A DNA stretch of 64,000 nucleotides, taken from assembly GCA_016187925.1 (NCBI GenBank), contig JACPIS010000036.1:1-64000 (forward strand), read 5' to 3'. Below the pieces are notes generated by a model. That model searched no databases. It saw only the letters and a list, made by a program, of their open reading frames with translations, and was not told the origin of the DNA. Both the position numbers and the translations under genes were made by a program. Shown one piece after another: positions 36,614 to 45,433 of the stretch. Source of the stretch: Opitutia bacterium. GTDB lineage: Bacteria; Verrucomicrobiota; Verrucomicrobiia; Opitutales; Opitutaceae. Within the stretch, counting starts at the first letter, position 1; every line of letters begins with the position of its first letter.

Positions 36614-38509
36614 ATGCAAGAGAGCGCCCTTTGTTTTCATAATCTCGAATGGCCGCCGGCCGGTGCTTGCCTGGCCGGTCCCGTCGTGTGGCTGCGCGGC
36701 TGGATCGTCGGCCAACCCGGGCACGATTTCATCGACGTGCGCGTGCGGCACGGCGGCGGCATCCATCTCGGTGTGCTCGGACTGCCCCGCGTGGATCTTG
36801 CGGCGCATTTCCGCGCCACGCGTCCGTGGCTGCCCGCGGAATTCATCCTCGGCGTACCCGTGGCCGACGGACCGGTCACCCTCGCGCTCGAGGCCATGGA
36901 CGCGCACGGGGCGTGGCACGAGTTGCAATCGCTCGCGTTGATCATCGCCCCGGACGGCGCTCCGGCCCCGCGCGTCGAGGGCCGGCTTGAATCTTCGCCC
37001 GATGGCAGCTGGACGGTGCGCGATGCCCATCATCCGCTGCACGGTCACCTCGACGATCCCGGCCCGGCCCCGCGTCTCCGGCACGGCCGTGCGCCCGTCT
37101 TCGGTTGGCTGCTCGACGAGACCCGGCCGCTCGCCGCCGTGCTCGCGACGACCGATACGCTCGTCTTCAATCACCTCGAACACAGTCTGACGGACGATGC
37201 GCTTGCCGCCAAAGTCAGCCATCCCGGTGCCCGCCGGGCCCGCCTGCGCGGCGAGGTGGATTTCCCTGTGACGATTTTTCCGCCGGCCTGTCTGCGCGTC
37301 TATGCCGTCTCGTCCGACGGCTCGGCCTGCCTCTGCTTTGCCCAACGGATCACCCCGGCCGAAGCACCGGTGACGGCCGAGCATTCGCAGGCCGCGTCTT
37401 ATCCGCCAGTGACGCCGCGCTCGCTGCCGCCGCTGCCGTCGGGCCGCCCGCGCCGTCTGCTGCTCGTCACGCGCAGCCTGTGGCCGAACGACGCCACGCT
37501 TCGCGCCCTCGATCTCGCCCGCCATCTGACCGCCGGCCATCAGTGGGCCTGCCGGCTCGTCAGCACCGAAGACGGACCGCTGCGACACGATTTCGAACGC
37601 GCCAACATCGGCTCGCTCGTGGTGGACCCCGAACCGCTTTTCTCCGCCTGCGACGAAACCGCGATGCAGCACGCGCTCGGTCGGTTGCAACGGCAAATCT
37701 GGTGGGGCGCTCTCGATGCCGTCGCCGTCTTCGATCCGGTGTGCGGGTGGGCGATCACGCTGGCGCGGCGGCAGAACATCCCCGTGCTCTTCGATTGTCT
37801 CGCCGACGAGCCGATGGAACCCGATCCGACCGCCCTGCCCGCCGTGCAGACGCTGCTGCGCGATGGCTGGCGCTCGGCCACCGCCCTGTGTTTCGGCTCC
37901 GCCGCCGCCGCGCGGGCGCAGCACAGCCAGTTCGGCGACCGGCCGGCGGAAATCATCGCCCAATGGCACTCGCCCAACCTGCCGCCGCGCGCCGCCGCCG
38001 ACGGCCGGCGGGTTGCGCTGGCTCCATTGCGCACCGTCGACTGGCTCGTGCGGCAATATCCCGCCGTCGCGGCGCACTGGAGCTTCCGCCAGGGGCCGGC
38101 CGGCCTGAATTCCGCCGAGCGTCTCGTGCGGCAGGACGACCCGTTCAACGCTCCTGCGCTGCAGCATGGCGCGGACTGGAGCATCGGGGGCATCGCGCTC
38201 TGCCTCGGACCGCTTTTCGGCCGGGGCCCGCTCCGGCCGGTGCTTGATGCCGCCGCGGCCGGTGTGCCGTTGGCCGCGCCGCGCACGCCCACGACGGAGG
38301 AATGGTTCGCCGAGACGCGCCTGCCCTTGAGCGCAGAGGATAATCCCCTCGCCCTCGCGCACGCCCTGCTCGCCTGCGACACGCAGCCTGAGTTGGACCA
38401 GCGCGAATCCACCGCCGCCGCGGCACGGATCCAGGCGCGGCATTCACCGGGTGAACTGCTGTCGCGCTGGGCCGGCCTGCTCGCCACGGTCGCGGCAACG
38501 CGCGGCTGA
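36614..38509 (+). CDS. R-R-GT4-like protein with lost catalytic motifs
   Basis: This 631-residue protein has the Q-type layout: R module at about 1-115 (WLRGWIVGQPGHDFIDV, LPRVD), second at 140-260 (LHGHLDDP, YAVSSDGS), then a GT-B-like part from about 278. The N-half keeps STEDGPLRHDFE. However, HNLN-x-EGAP is replaced by RSLWPNDAT, the (Y/V)HES motif by FDCLAD, and there is no CERKGQH and no E-x7-E. The length is about 110 residues shorter than the active Q genes. It is probably a non-catalytic relative, perhaps a partner or glycan-binding regulator of the gene just upstream. The frame is open throughout, so it is not a simple pseudogene. Confidence 0.75.
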   Translation: MQESALCFHNLEWPPAGACLAGPVVWLRGWIVGQPGHDFIDVRVRHGGGIHLGVLGLPRVDLAAHFRATRPWLPAEFILGVPVADGPVTLALEAMDAHGAWHELQSLALIIAPDGAPAPRVEGRLESSPDGSWTVRDAHHPLHGHLDDPGPAPRLRHGRAPVFGWLLDETRPLAAVLATTDTLVFNHLEHSLTDDALAAKVSHPGARRARLRGEVDFPVTIFPPACLRVYAVSSDGSACLCFAQRITPAEAPVTAEHSQAASYPPVTPRSLPPLPSGRPRRLLLVTRSLWPNDATLRALDLARHLTAGHQWACRLVSTEDGPLRHDFERANIGSLVVDPEPLFSACDETAMQHALGRLQRQIWWGALDAVAVFDPVCGWAITLARRQNIPVLFDCLADEPMEPDPTALPAVQTLLRDGWRSATALCFGSAAAARAQHSQFGDRPAEIIAQWHSPNLPPRAAADGRRVALAPLRTVDWLVRQYPAVAAHWSFRQGPAGLNSAERLVRQDDPFNAPALQHGADWSIGGIALCLGPLFGRGPLRPVLDAAAAGVPLAAPRTPTTEEWFAETRLPLSAEDNPLALAHALLACDTQPELDQRESTAAAARIQARHSPGELLSRWAGLLATVAATRG

Positions 38510-38556
38510 GGGCTTGCGCCACGCCGCGCCCTCTGTCTTGGTTCCACGACTGTCGC

Positions 38557-41500
38557 GTGAACGAAAACGACTCCTACATTTTTGACGTCGAACTGCCCAC
38601 GAAATGGGTTTTTTCCGGCGAACCGACCTGGATCAGCGGCTGGTTTTTGTCGAAGACGGAGGCGTATTTCAGCGACCTCCGCGCTGTCACGGGCGGCGTA
38701 GTCCACCTCGGGATTTTCGGCATTCCGCGGCCGGATGTGGAGGAACGGCATCGCGGGCGCATCGGCCTGCCTCATGCCGGCTTTGTCCTCCAAGTTTGCC
38801 CGCCGGCCGGGGCGAAGGAGCTGCGGCTCGAACTGCTGGACTCCGGCGGCAACTGGGTCGAGTTCTGGCGCTCCCCGATCAAGGTGCGTCAAGGTCCCAA
38901 GCCCGGCGGGCGATTGAACGCCGGCATCGTGCCGGACCAACTGCGCAAGCTCCTGCAGGCCCGGCGCGCCAACCCGAATGCCGATCTAGCCCCGCTCGCG
39001 CGGCGCCTCGCGCGTGAATCGGCCGTCGTGCCGCTGGACACGCTGCCCAACCCGCCTTTTTTCGGCGCTCTGGAAAAACCGCTGCTCACCGGCGGCTCGC
39101 AATTCGGCAAGGTCTCCGTCGAAGGCTGGATCATCCACAAGGAGCAGCGCATCCGCCGGCTCGTCGCGTCGACGCACCCGCTCGTCGAGGTCGAGATGGA
39201 CTACGGCGACCGCGAGCGGCTCGACGCCGGGGCGATGTTCCCCGGGCATCCCCATGCGGCCCGCTCCCAATACTTCGGCATGGTGGACATCGACGAGAAA
39301 ACCGACGATCCCGCGTGCCTGAAGGTGTTCGCCGACCTCGAGGACGGCACGCGCCATCTGATTTTCGTCCGCCGTTTCTACCAGCGCGGCTGCACGCAGG
39401 AGGAGAGACCCCTGCCGGAATTCAGCCGAGCGACGTTTTTGGAGGCGGCAGGGGGTTTCGCCGCCGCCTGCCGCGCCGAAGGCATCCGCCTCGGCGGGCT
39501 GCGCAACTACTGGCGGCAGTGCCAGACGGCCTACCGGCTGTTCCGGCGTTTCGCCCCGACCTCCCTTGCCCACCTGCGGCAAGCGGCGCCTGATGCCTAC
39601 ACCGCGTGGCAGCAGGCCAACGCGCTCACGCCACGCCTGCGTCAGCTGTTGGAAGCCGATGCGCAGCAGGCCGGACCCACGGCACCGCGCTTCACGCTGC
39701 TTGTCGATGCGCGCGACTGCACGCCGGCGCACCTGCGCGACCTCGCCGAGTCGCTGCGCGCGCAAATTTACCCGCATTGGCAGGCATGGTTTGCCGGCGC
39801 ACCGGCGCCGGATGGCGATCCGCGGCTGAAGTCCGCCCCGGGGGACGCGACGGATTTCGTCGGACAACTGAACGGGGCGGCGCGCACCGCCGCAGGGTCG
39901 CATGTGGCGCTGCTGCCCGGCCACTCACGCCTGAGCGCCGATGCGCTGGCCGAGATGGCGGTATCGCTCCGCGGGAATCCCGCACTGGAGCTAATCTACA
40001 CCGACGAAGACCGCATGGACGATGCGGGCATCCGCTCCGATCCGGTTTTCAAGCCGGCCTGGAGTCCCGCGCTCGCCGATTCCGGACTTTTCCCCGGCGA
40101 GCTCTGCGTCATCCGCCAGGACCGCTTTGCCTCGCTCGGCGGCTTCCGCCCGGAATACCCGCGACTGCCTTGGTTCGATCTGCTTCTGCGTGTAAGCGAT
40201 CAATTGCGCGCGGAGCAGGTCGCGCACATTTCCCTGGTCTGCCACCACATCCGGGCCTCGGTGCCGCGCGAAACCGCACTCACCGATCCGTCGTTCGAAG
40301 AGACCCGGCAGGCATTGATCGCCGCCGCCCGCCGGCGCGGACGAAATGCCGCGCCTTTCCTGCCCGAAGCCGGACACCACCGGCAGCTGCGTTATTATCA
40401 ATTCCGCGCCGAGCCGGGCATCCTGGCGCAGCTGCCCGTCACGATCGTCATTCCTACCCGTGACCGGCTGCACCTGCTGCAGGAGTGCGTCGAGCTGCTC
40501 GAGGAGACGGTCGACTGGCGCCATGTGAAGCTCGTGATCGTGGACGACCATTCGCGCGACGCCGATGCCGTGCGCTACCTCGCCACCATCCAGCAGCGCT
40601 CCGACCTGCGCTGCGTGGTGGTACGCCCGGAGGATCGCGCCGCGCCGTTCAACTATTCGCATCTCGTCAACCTCGCGCGCCCGCATCTCGACACGCCGCT
40701 GGTGCTCCACCTCAACAACGACGTGAACGCCCTTGAACCCGGCTGGCTGGAGGAGATGGCCTCATGGTTCCGGCAACCAGACGTCGGCGTGGTCGGCGCG
40801 AAACTGGTCTATCCCGACAAGTCCCTCAATCACACCGGCATCATCGTCGGCCCGCACGGCGGCCTCGCCGATACACCCTTCGCCAAGGTCAATCCCGCCG
40901 AGGTTCCAGTCGAATGGCACGACGCCGCGCGCGAAGTCTCGGCCGTGACGGGCGCCTGCCTGATGACGCGCACTGATCTGTACGCCGAGCTGGGCGGCTT
41001 CGACGAAAAGGACTTCGGCGTCGCCTATAACGATGTCGACTACTGCCTGCGTGCCCGCGCCGCCGGCCGCCGCGTCATCTACACGCCCCAAGCCAAGCTC
41101 ATGCACTGGGGCAGCGCGACGCGCGGCGTGACCTTCGACGATGCCGAGCATATCGCCTTCGCCGAGCGCTATCCTGCCTGCCGCGATTCGTTCCTGAGCC
41201 GCCACCTCGCGCTCGAGGACAACCGCCTGCGCTGCACCGTCACCACCCCAGCCCGCGCCGCGCGCGCCGGCAAACTCCGTCTGCTGCTGCTGACACACAA
41301 CCTCAACCTGGAGGGCGCCCCGCTGTTCCTGCTCGAATACGCCACCTGGATGGTGCGCGAGGCGGGCTTCACGCTGGAAGTGCTGGCCTCGCAGGACGGT
41401 CCGCTGCGCAGCGCCTACGAGGCGCTCGGTGCGCACATCACGGTCATCGACGCTGGCCCACTCTATGCCTCGCCCGACGAGGACACATTTCACCACCGGC

Positions 41501-42432
41501 TCGACGACATCCAGCACAAGCTGGACTGGGATCAGATCGACCTCATCGTGTGCAACACGCTCGTGAGTTTCTGGGGCGTGCATCTGGCGGCCCGCGCCGG
41601 CAAGCCCTCGCTGTTCTACATCCACGAAAGCGCGACGATCTTCCGGTTCTTCGAGCGCAAGCTGGAGCTCGACCTGCACCGGCTCGTGGCGGAGGCGTTC
41701 CACCGGACCACCCGCGCGCTGTTTCTCTGCGCGGCGACCCGCGCCTACTACGAGGACCACAACGTCAGCGGCAACTTCCGCCTCGTACCCAGTTGGATCA
41801 AGCTCGGCGACATCGAGACGTTCCGGGCCGCGCATACCCGCACGGAGATGCGTCGCAAGCACGGCTTCACCGACGACGAGACCCTCATCGCCAACATCGG
41901 CACGGTCTGCGAGCGCAAGGGCCAGCACGTCTTCCTGCGCGCGATCGAGCACTTCAACCGGCAGGGCCACCGCGGCAAGTTCCGCTTCGTCATGGTCGGC
42001 GCGCGCCCGGGCATCTACCTCGCCCTGCTCAAGCGCGACCTCGCCCGACTCGAGCTGCCGAACGTCACGCTGATCCCCGAGACCCGCGAAGTGTTCGATT
42101 TCTTCGTCGCGGCCGACCAGTTCGTCTGCACGAGCTACGAGGAATCCTTCCCTCGCGTCGTGATGGAGGCGATGGCGTTCCGCACGCCGATCGTCTCGAC
42201 CGACGTGCACGGCATCGCCGAGATGATCGGCCAGCGTCAGCAGGGCTACTTGGTGTCGCCCGGCGACCATATCGGCCTCTCGCGCATGATGTGGACCTGC
42301 CTGGCCAAGGAACGCAGCGGCAAATCGCTCACGCCGACCGCCTACTCGAAGGCGCTGCGCCTCTACGACCACCGCAAGGTCCTGCCCTTCCACGTGGACC
42401 TCGCGCGCGAAGCCTGGCTCGCGCACGTCTGA
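38557..42432 (+). CDS. R-R-(degenerate GT2)-GT2-GT4 multidomain glycosyltransferase
   Basis: This is a 1291-residue paralogue of the gene at 16944 with a GTG start. Two R modules lie at about 5-125 and 165-285. A GT2-like domain at about 375-600 has lost its key motifs: DDAS is gone and DHDD is replaced by P454-G-H-S457, while YTDEDRMDD (about 480) is kept. The second GT2 starts at about 628 and is intact (IVIPTRDR, VVDDHSRD, LNNDV near 721, NDVDYCLRA). The GT4 starts at about 905 with LTHNLNLEGAP, YIHESA, CERKGQH, and E1196-x7-E1204 in EESFPRVVME. It likely makes two linkages rather than three. It converges on the GT-C gene at 42448 with 15 bases between stops. Confidence 0.85.
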   Translation: MNENDSYIFDVELPTKWVFSGEPTWISGWFLSKTEAYFSDLRAVTGGVVHLGIFGIPRPDVEERHRGRIGLPHAGFVLQVCPPAGAKELRLELLDSGGNWVEFWRSPIKVRQGPKPGGRLNAGIVPDQLRKLLQARRANPNADLAPLARRLARESAVVPLDTLPNPPFFGALEKPLLTGGSQFGKVSVEGWIIHKEQRIRRLVASTHPLVEVEMDYGDRERLDAGAMFPGHPHAARSQYFGMVDIDEKTDDPACLKVFADLEDGTRHLIFVRRFYQRGCTQEERPLPEFSRATFLEAAGGFAAACRAEGIRLGGLRNYWRQCQTAYRLFRRFAPTSLAHLRQAAPDAYTAWQQANALTPRLRQLLEADAQQAGPTAPRFTLLVDARDCTPAHLRDLAESLRAQIYPHWQAWFAGAPAPDGDPRLKSAPGDATDFVGQLNGAARTAAGSHVALLPGHSRLSADALAEMAVSLRGNPALELIYTDEDRMDDAGIRSDPVFKPAWSPALADSGLFPGELCVIRQDRFASLGGFRPEYPRLPWFDLLLRVSDQLRAEQVAHISLVCHHIRASVPRETALTDPSFEETRQALIAAARRRGRNAAPFLPEAGHHRQLRYYQFRAEPGILAQLPVTIVIPTRDRLHLLQECVELLEETVDWRHVKLVIVDDHSRDADAVRYLATIQQRSDLRCVVVRPEDRAAPFNYSHLVNLARPHLDTPLVLHLNNDVNALEPGWLEEMASWFRQPDVGVVGAKLVYPDKSLNHTGIIVGPHGGLADTPFAKVNPAEVPVEWHDAAREVSAVTGACLMTRTDLYAELGGFDEKDFGVAYNDVDYCLRARAAGRRVIYTPQAKLMHWGSATRGVTFDDAEHIAFAERYPACRDSFLSRHLALEDNRLRCTVTTPARAARAGKLRLLLLTHNLNLEGAPLFLLEYATWMVREAGFTLEVLASQDGPLRSAYEALGAHITVIDAGPLYASPDEDTFHHRLDDIQHKLDWDQIDLIVCNTLVSFWGVHLAARAGKPSLFYIHESATIFRFFERKLELDLHRLVAEAFHRTTRALFLCAATRAYYEDHNVSGNFRLVPSWIKLGDIETFRAAHTRTEMRRKHGFTDDETLIANIGTVCERKGQHVFLRAIEHFNRQGHRGKFRFVMVGARPGIYLALLKRDLARLELPNVTLIPETREVFDFFVAADQFVCTSYEESFPRVVMEAMAFRTPIVSTDVHGIAEMIGQRQQGYLVSPGDHIGLSRMMWTCLAKERSGKSLTPTAYSKALRLYDHRKVLPFHVDLAREAWLAHV

Positions 42433-42447
42433 CCAGGCGCGGCCGGC

Positions 42448-44913
42448 TCAGGGCGTCAGCGTGGATTGCACAATGCGCACTTCCACCGGCACCGCACCCG
42501 CAGCCCGTTCGACCACCCAGCCAATCCAGCCGCCGGGTTCGGCGGTCCAAGCGCGAAAATCAGTCGGTCGATCAGGCCTTACCCATGCGTGCTGCAGGAT
42601 CTGCAGACGTCCGCTCTTGTACCACAATACTCTCACCAGCGTGGGCCGCGCCGTCGCCGTGGTCACGGTCAGCCGTCCGCGGATTTCTCCGGTCATCCCG
42701 GATGTGTGCAGCCACAATTCACCCCACGAAGGCAGCTCCAAGCCCTGCGACCCGGGCCGGCCACCCCGTGTCACCAATTGCTGCGGACGCCAGGCGATGT
42801 CACCAAAAAGGCTTTGCGCGAGTTCGAGTGTGGGCGGCGCCTCGGGCATCGTCTCGTCCTGCAACACCGGCGCGCCACCGGCCGCATCGGCGGCATGGGT
42901 GATTTCCAAATCACGCAGCCCCACGAGGAGTTTTCCCGACTGTTCCGCCGGCTGCGTGATCCAGAGCAAAAGCTGTTTGCCGGAACCATCCGCGTGGAAA
43001 GGCACCGCCAAGGATTGCTGCCCGGCCGGCAATTCAAGCCGCGCCGTCCAACGCACGTCCTCCGGACTCGCACCATGGACGATGGCCTTGACGTCGGCCA
43101 TCAACGGACCGTCGCCCGCGCCCGGTTGTCGATCCAACACGACCATTCCGCCCACACGGTGGACCGGAGTGCGCACCAACACCTGGCCGGCCGGGCGGAC
43201 GGTACCCAGCACCCGGCGGCCATCGGAAGCCTGCCTTCCCGTCAACGGATCGCGGTGCAGGTGCAACACGCGGCCGTCCACGTTGCCCCCGAGTTCGGCA
43301 ATACTCTGAATGCTGTCGCGGAGATTGAGGGAATTCTCGTCGCGCCGGATCCATTGGCGGAAGACCGGCCCGACCGAGTCCCTGACGTAATAGGCCTGCA
43401 GCAGGTCATGCACGGACCCCGGCCAATAATCGAAGGGCACAGTGCACAACACGGCCCGGAAATATTTCTCCCGAGCCAGCCGCGCTTCGAACCGTACCCG
43501 GTCTGCCGGGCCGTAGGTGGTGCCCCAGTGCATCCACAATTGCTGCCCCTTTTCCCAGATGCCCGGGAAAAAACGGTCCGCAAATTCCAAACCTGCGCCA
43601 TAAAAGACCGGGTATCGGCCGTCTGCGCCGCGCTCAGGCAGCCTCGACTCCAACAGTTCGAGGCTCAGGGCGAAATCGGGCGGCAGCCGCAGACCGGCCA
43701 GCCGCGCATAGGCGGGGTTGAGCCGTTCCACCTCAACATACTCGGATCGCGGAACGCTCGAATAGCCGAACTGAGAACGCTGCCCCAGCCAGGCCGACCG
43801 CCACCCAGTGAAACCCAGCGCCAACGCCGGCAGCAGCAGACCGCCCAGAAAGACGGCTCGGCGCCGCGTCGGAGCAAAGCCCAGCCACAGGCTGGCGGCC
43901 AGCACGAGCCAGGCCCCGAGCCCGACGCTGGCGATCTCGAAGTTGGTCGCCAGCAACGCGGCCCCGGCTCCCGCCACCGTCAAAGCCGCCGCCGGGACCA
44001 ACCAGCGATCCGCGCGAGCCGCACCGTTGCCCGGCCAGCATCCGGCCATTGCCGCCAGCGATACAAAGAGGCCGAACAGACCGGCCTGTGGCGGCAACTG
44101 CGGACCATAGTAATCATGAATCGGCTGCAGCAAGAAACTCACCGAGCCAATCTTGGGGAGCGTATCCAACCGCGAGTTGGCGGCGAGTTGCACGACATTC
44201 GCCAACCAGAGTTGCAACGAGGCCCCGGTCCAAGCCAGCTCCGCGGCAAGCGGTAGAAGCACCCCTGCCGCAAAAACGGACAACATCGTCGCAACCACCC
44301 GCCCCCAACCGACCCGGCGCACCAGCCCGGCGCGCAGAGCCCAGGCCAGGCCAGCGGCCACCGCGACGAGATGAAAGTTCAATTTGTTGATCCCACCGAG
44401 AAACAATCCGGCAGCCGCGAGCAGGTGCCAGGGCCAGTTCACCCGCTGCAGCACCGACGCGATCGCAGTCGACCAGCTCACCACGGCCAGACAGAAGACC
44501 CCGAGCGCATTATGCCAGAGGATCGTGTGCTGCGAAGCGCTCGCCACGGTCACGGCTCCGCCGACCAGCGCCGCTGCCCACACGGGCCAGCGCCGCGCCA
44601 GCATCAACGGCAGGACAAGGCCGCTGGCCAGAATCAGACCGGCCGCGCCGTGCGTGAGCGCCGCGTAGGTGCCGCCGCCAGCCTGCTCCACCGCCCAATT
44701 CATGCCGAGAAATCCCGCCTGGATCGGCGTCGTGAAATCCACGTACGGCCGTTGTCCCCGGTCCAGATGCCCGTTGGCCGCAATCACCAAGCCATAATCG
44801 TACAGGTCGCGCAGATAATGATGATTCCGCCACCAGGGCAGCAGGGCCAACACCAGAACGATGGCCAATCCGCCCCACGGCAGAAGAGAGAAACGCCGGG
44901 ATTCGTTGGTCAT
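42448..44913 (-). CDS. GT-C-like membrane glycosyltransferase, distinct subfamily
   Basis: This 821-residue protein has an N-terminal polytopic half (about 10-12 spans to about residue 400) and a large soluble C-terminal half. The first loop reads RDLYDYGLVIAANGHL, then QRPYVDFTTPIQAGF. This loop pattern (acidic residue, G-x-x, YxDF, P) also occurs in other GT-C-like proteins of the locus; the EFRQ motif is absent. The C-terminal part contains two beta-rich stretches but not a recognisable S module. No specific family name can be assigned with certainty. It probably acts in the periplasm. It is the last minus-strand gene of the locus. Confidence 0.7.
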   Translation of the reverse strand: MTNESRRFSLLPWGGLAIVLVLALLPWWRNHHYLRDLYDYGLVIAANGHLDRGQRPYVDFTTPIQAGFLGMNWAVEQAGGGTYAALTHGAAGLILASGLVLPLMLARRWPVWAAALVGGAVTVASASQHTILWHNALGVFCLAVVSWSTAIASVLQRVNWPWHLLAAAGLFLGGINKLNFHLVAVAAGLAWALRAGLVRRVGWGRVVATMLSVFAAGVLLPLAAELAWTGASLQLWLANVVQLAANSRLDTLPKIGSVSFLLQPIHDYYGPQLPPQAGLFGLFVSLAAMAGCWPGNGAARADRWLVPAAALTVAGAGAALLATNFEIASVGLGAWLVLAASLWLGFAPTRRRAVFLGGLLLPALALGFTGWRSAWLGQRSQFGYSSVPRSEYVEVERLNPAYARLAGLRLPPDFALSLELLESRLPERGADGRYPVFYGAGLEFADRFFPGIWEKGQQLWMHWGTTYGPADRVRFEARLAREKYFRAVLCTVPFDYWPGSVHDLLQAYYVRDSVGPVFRQWIRRDENSLNLRDSIQSIAELGGNVDGRVLHLHRDPLTGRQASDGRRVLGTVRPAGQVLVRTPVHRVGGMVVLDRQPGAGDGPLMADVKAIVHGASPEDVRWTARLELPAGQQSLAVPFHADGSGKQLLLWITQPAEQSGKLLVGLRDLEITHAADAAGGAPVLQDETMPEAPPTLELAQSLFGDIAWRPQQLVTRGGRPGSQGLELPSWGELWLHTSGMTGEIRGRLTVTTATARPTLVRVLWYKSGRLQILQHAWVRPDRPTDFRAWTAEPGGWIGWVVERAAGAVPVEVRIVQSTLTP

Positions 44914-45433
44914 GGAAGAGGCCGAAAAGGTGGGCCGGATGTCGGGTCCAGCGCAAGCCCTCTCGCCTGTTGCCGGTCTTGCACGCCAGCACGCTCACTG
45001 TCCGCACCGGTGGCCGACCATCTTGGGCTTCATCGTATTCTCCGAAGTGTCGCCTGCGAGAATCCCCTGCCGGCTTTGGGCGCGGTCGCCACCCTCACCT
45101 TGGTGCGCGCGATCACATCAACCACCATGTCTGCGGGAGCTACTACTTCACCGCCCTGACTCATGCCGTCACCATATCTGGCTGGAAAACCCAGCATACT
45201 TTCCCGACTCGCCTGATCAATCGGCTTTCCCGGCGTCTCCATACGCGAGAAATGTAGATGACCAATGGTAAGACAATCTCGCTCATTTGTCAGGAGGTCA
45301 GAGTACCTGATGCCACTTGCATGAAGCCGTTGCCAAGTCGGCACCGTAGCACCATTCATGACACTCTAAACTAATCGGTCCGGAAGCTTGCCAAGCGCAT
45401 CGCGACCCCAATCTTTTGTCCGCTTCGCAATCC
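44914..45433. other. 520-base gene-poor region, upstream of membrane GT
   Basis: No supported gene lies here. Short open frames exist on both strands, but none has a recognisable domain or good start context. The part from about 45100 to 45420 is visibly less GC-rich than the flanking genes. It must carry the promoters of the divergent genes at 44913 and 45434, but no clear hexamer pair was found. It may be a remnant of a lost gene. Confidence 0.5.

Noticed and set aside
16944-42432. Direct repeats between distant GT genes, considered as CRISPR or IS copies
   Set aside because: The similarities are coding motifs of paralogous enzymes (for example EESFPRV, CERKGQH), not short regular repeats with spacers, and no transposase is present.
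45030-45359. 109-codon minus-strand frame in the gap before 45434
   Set aside because: No domain, no start signals and no supporting context; most likely chance.
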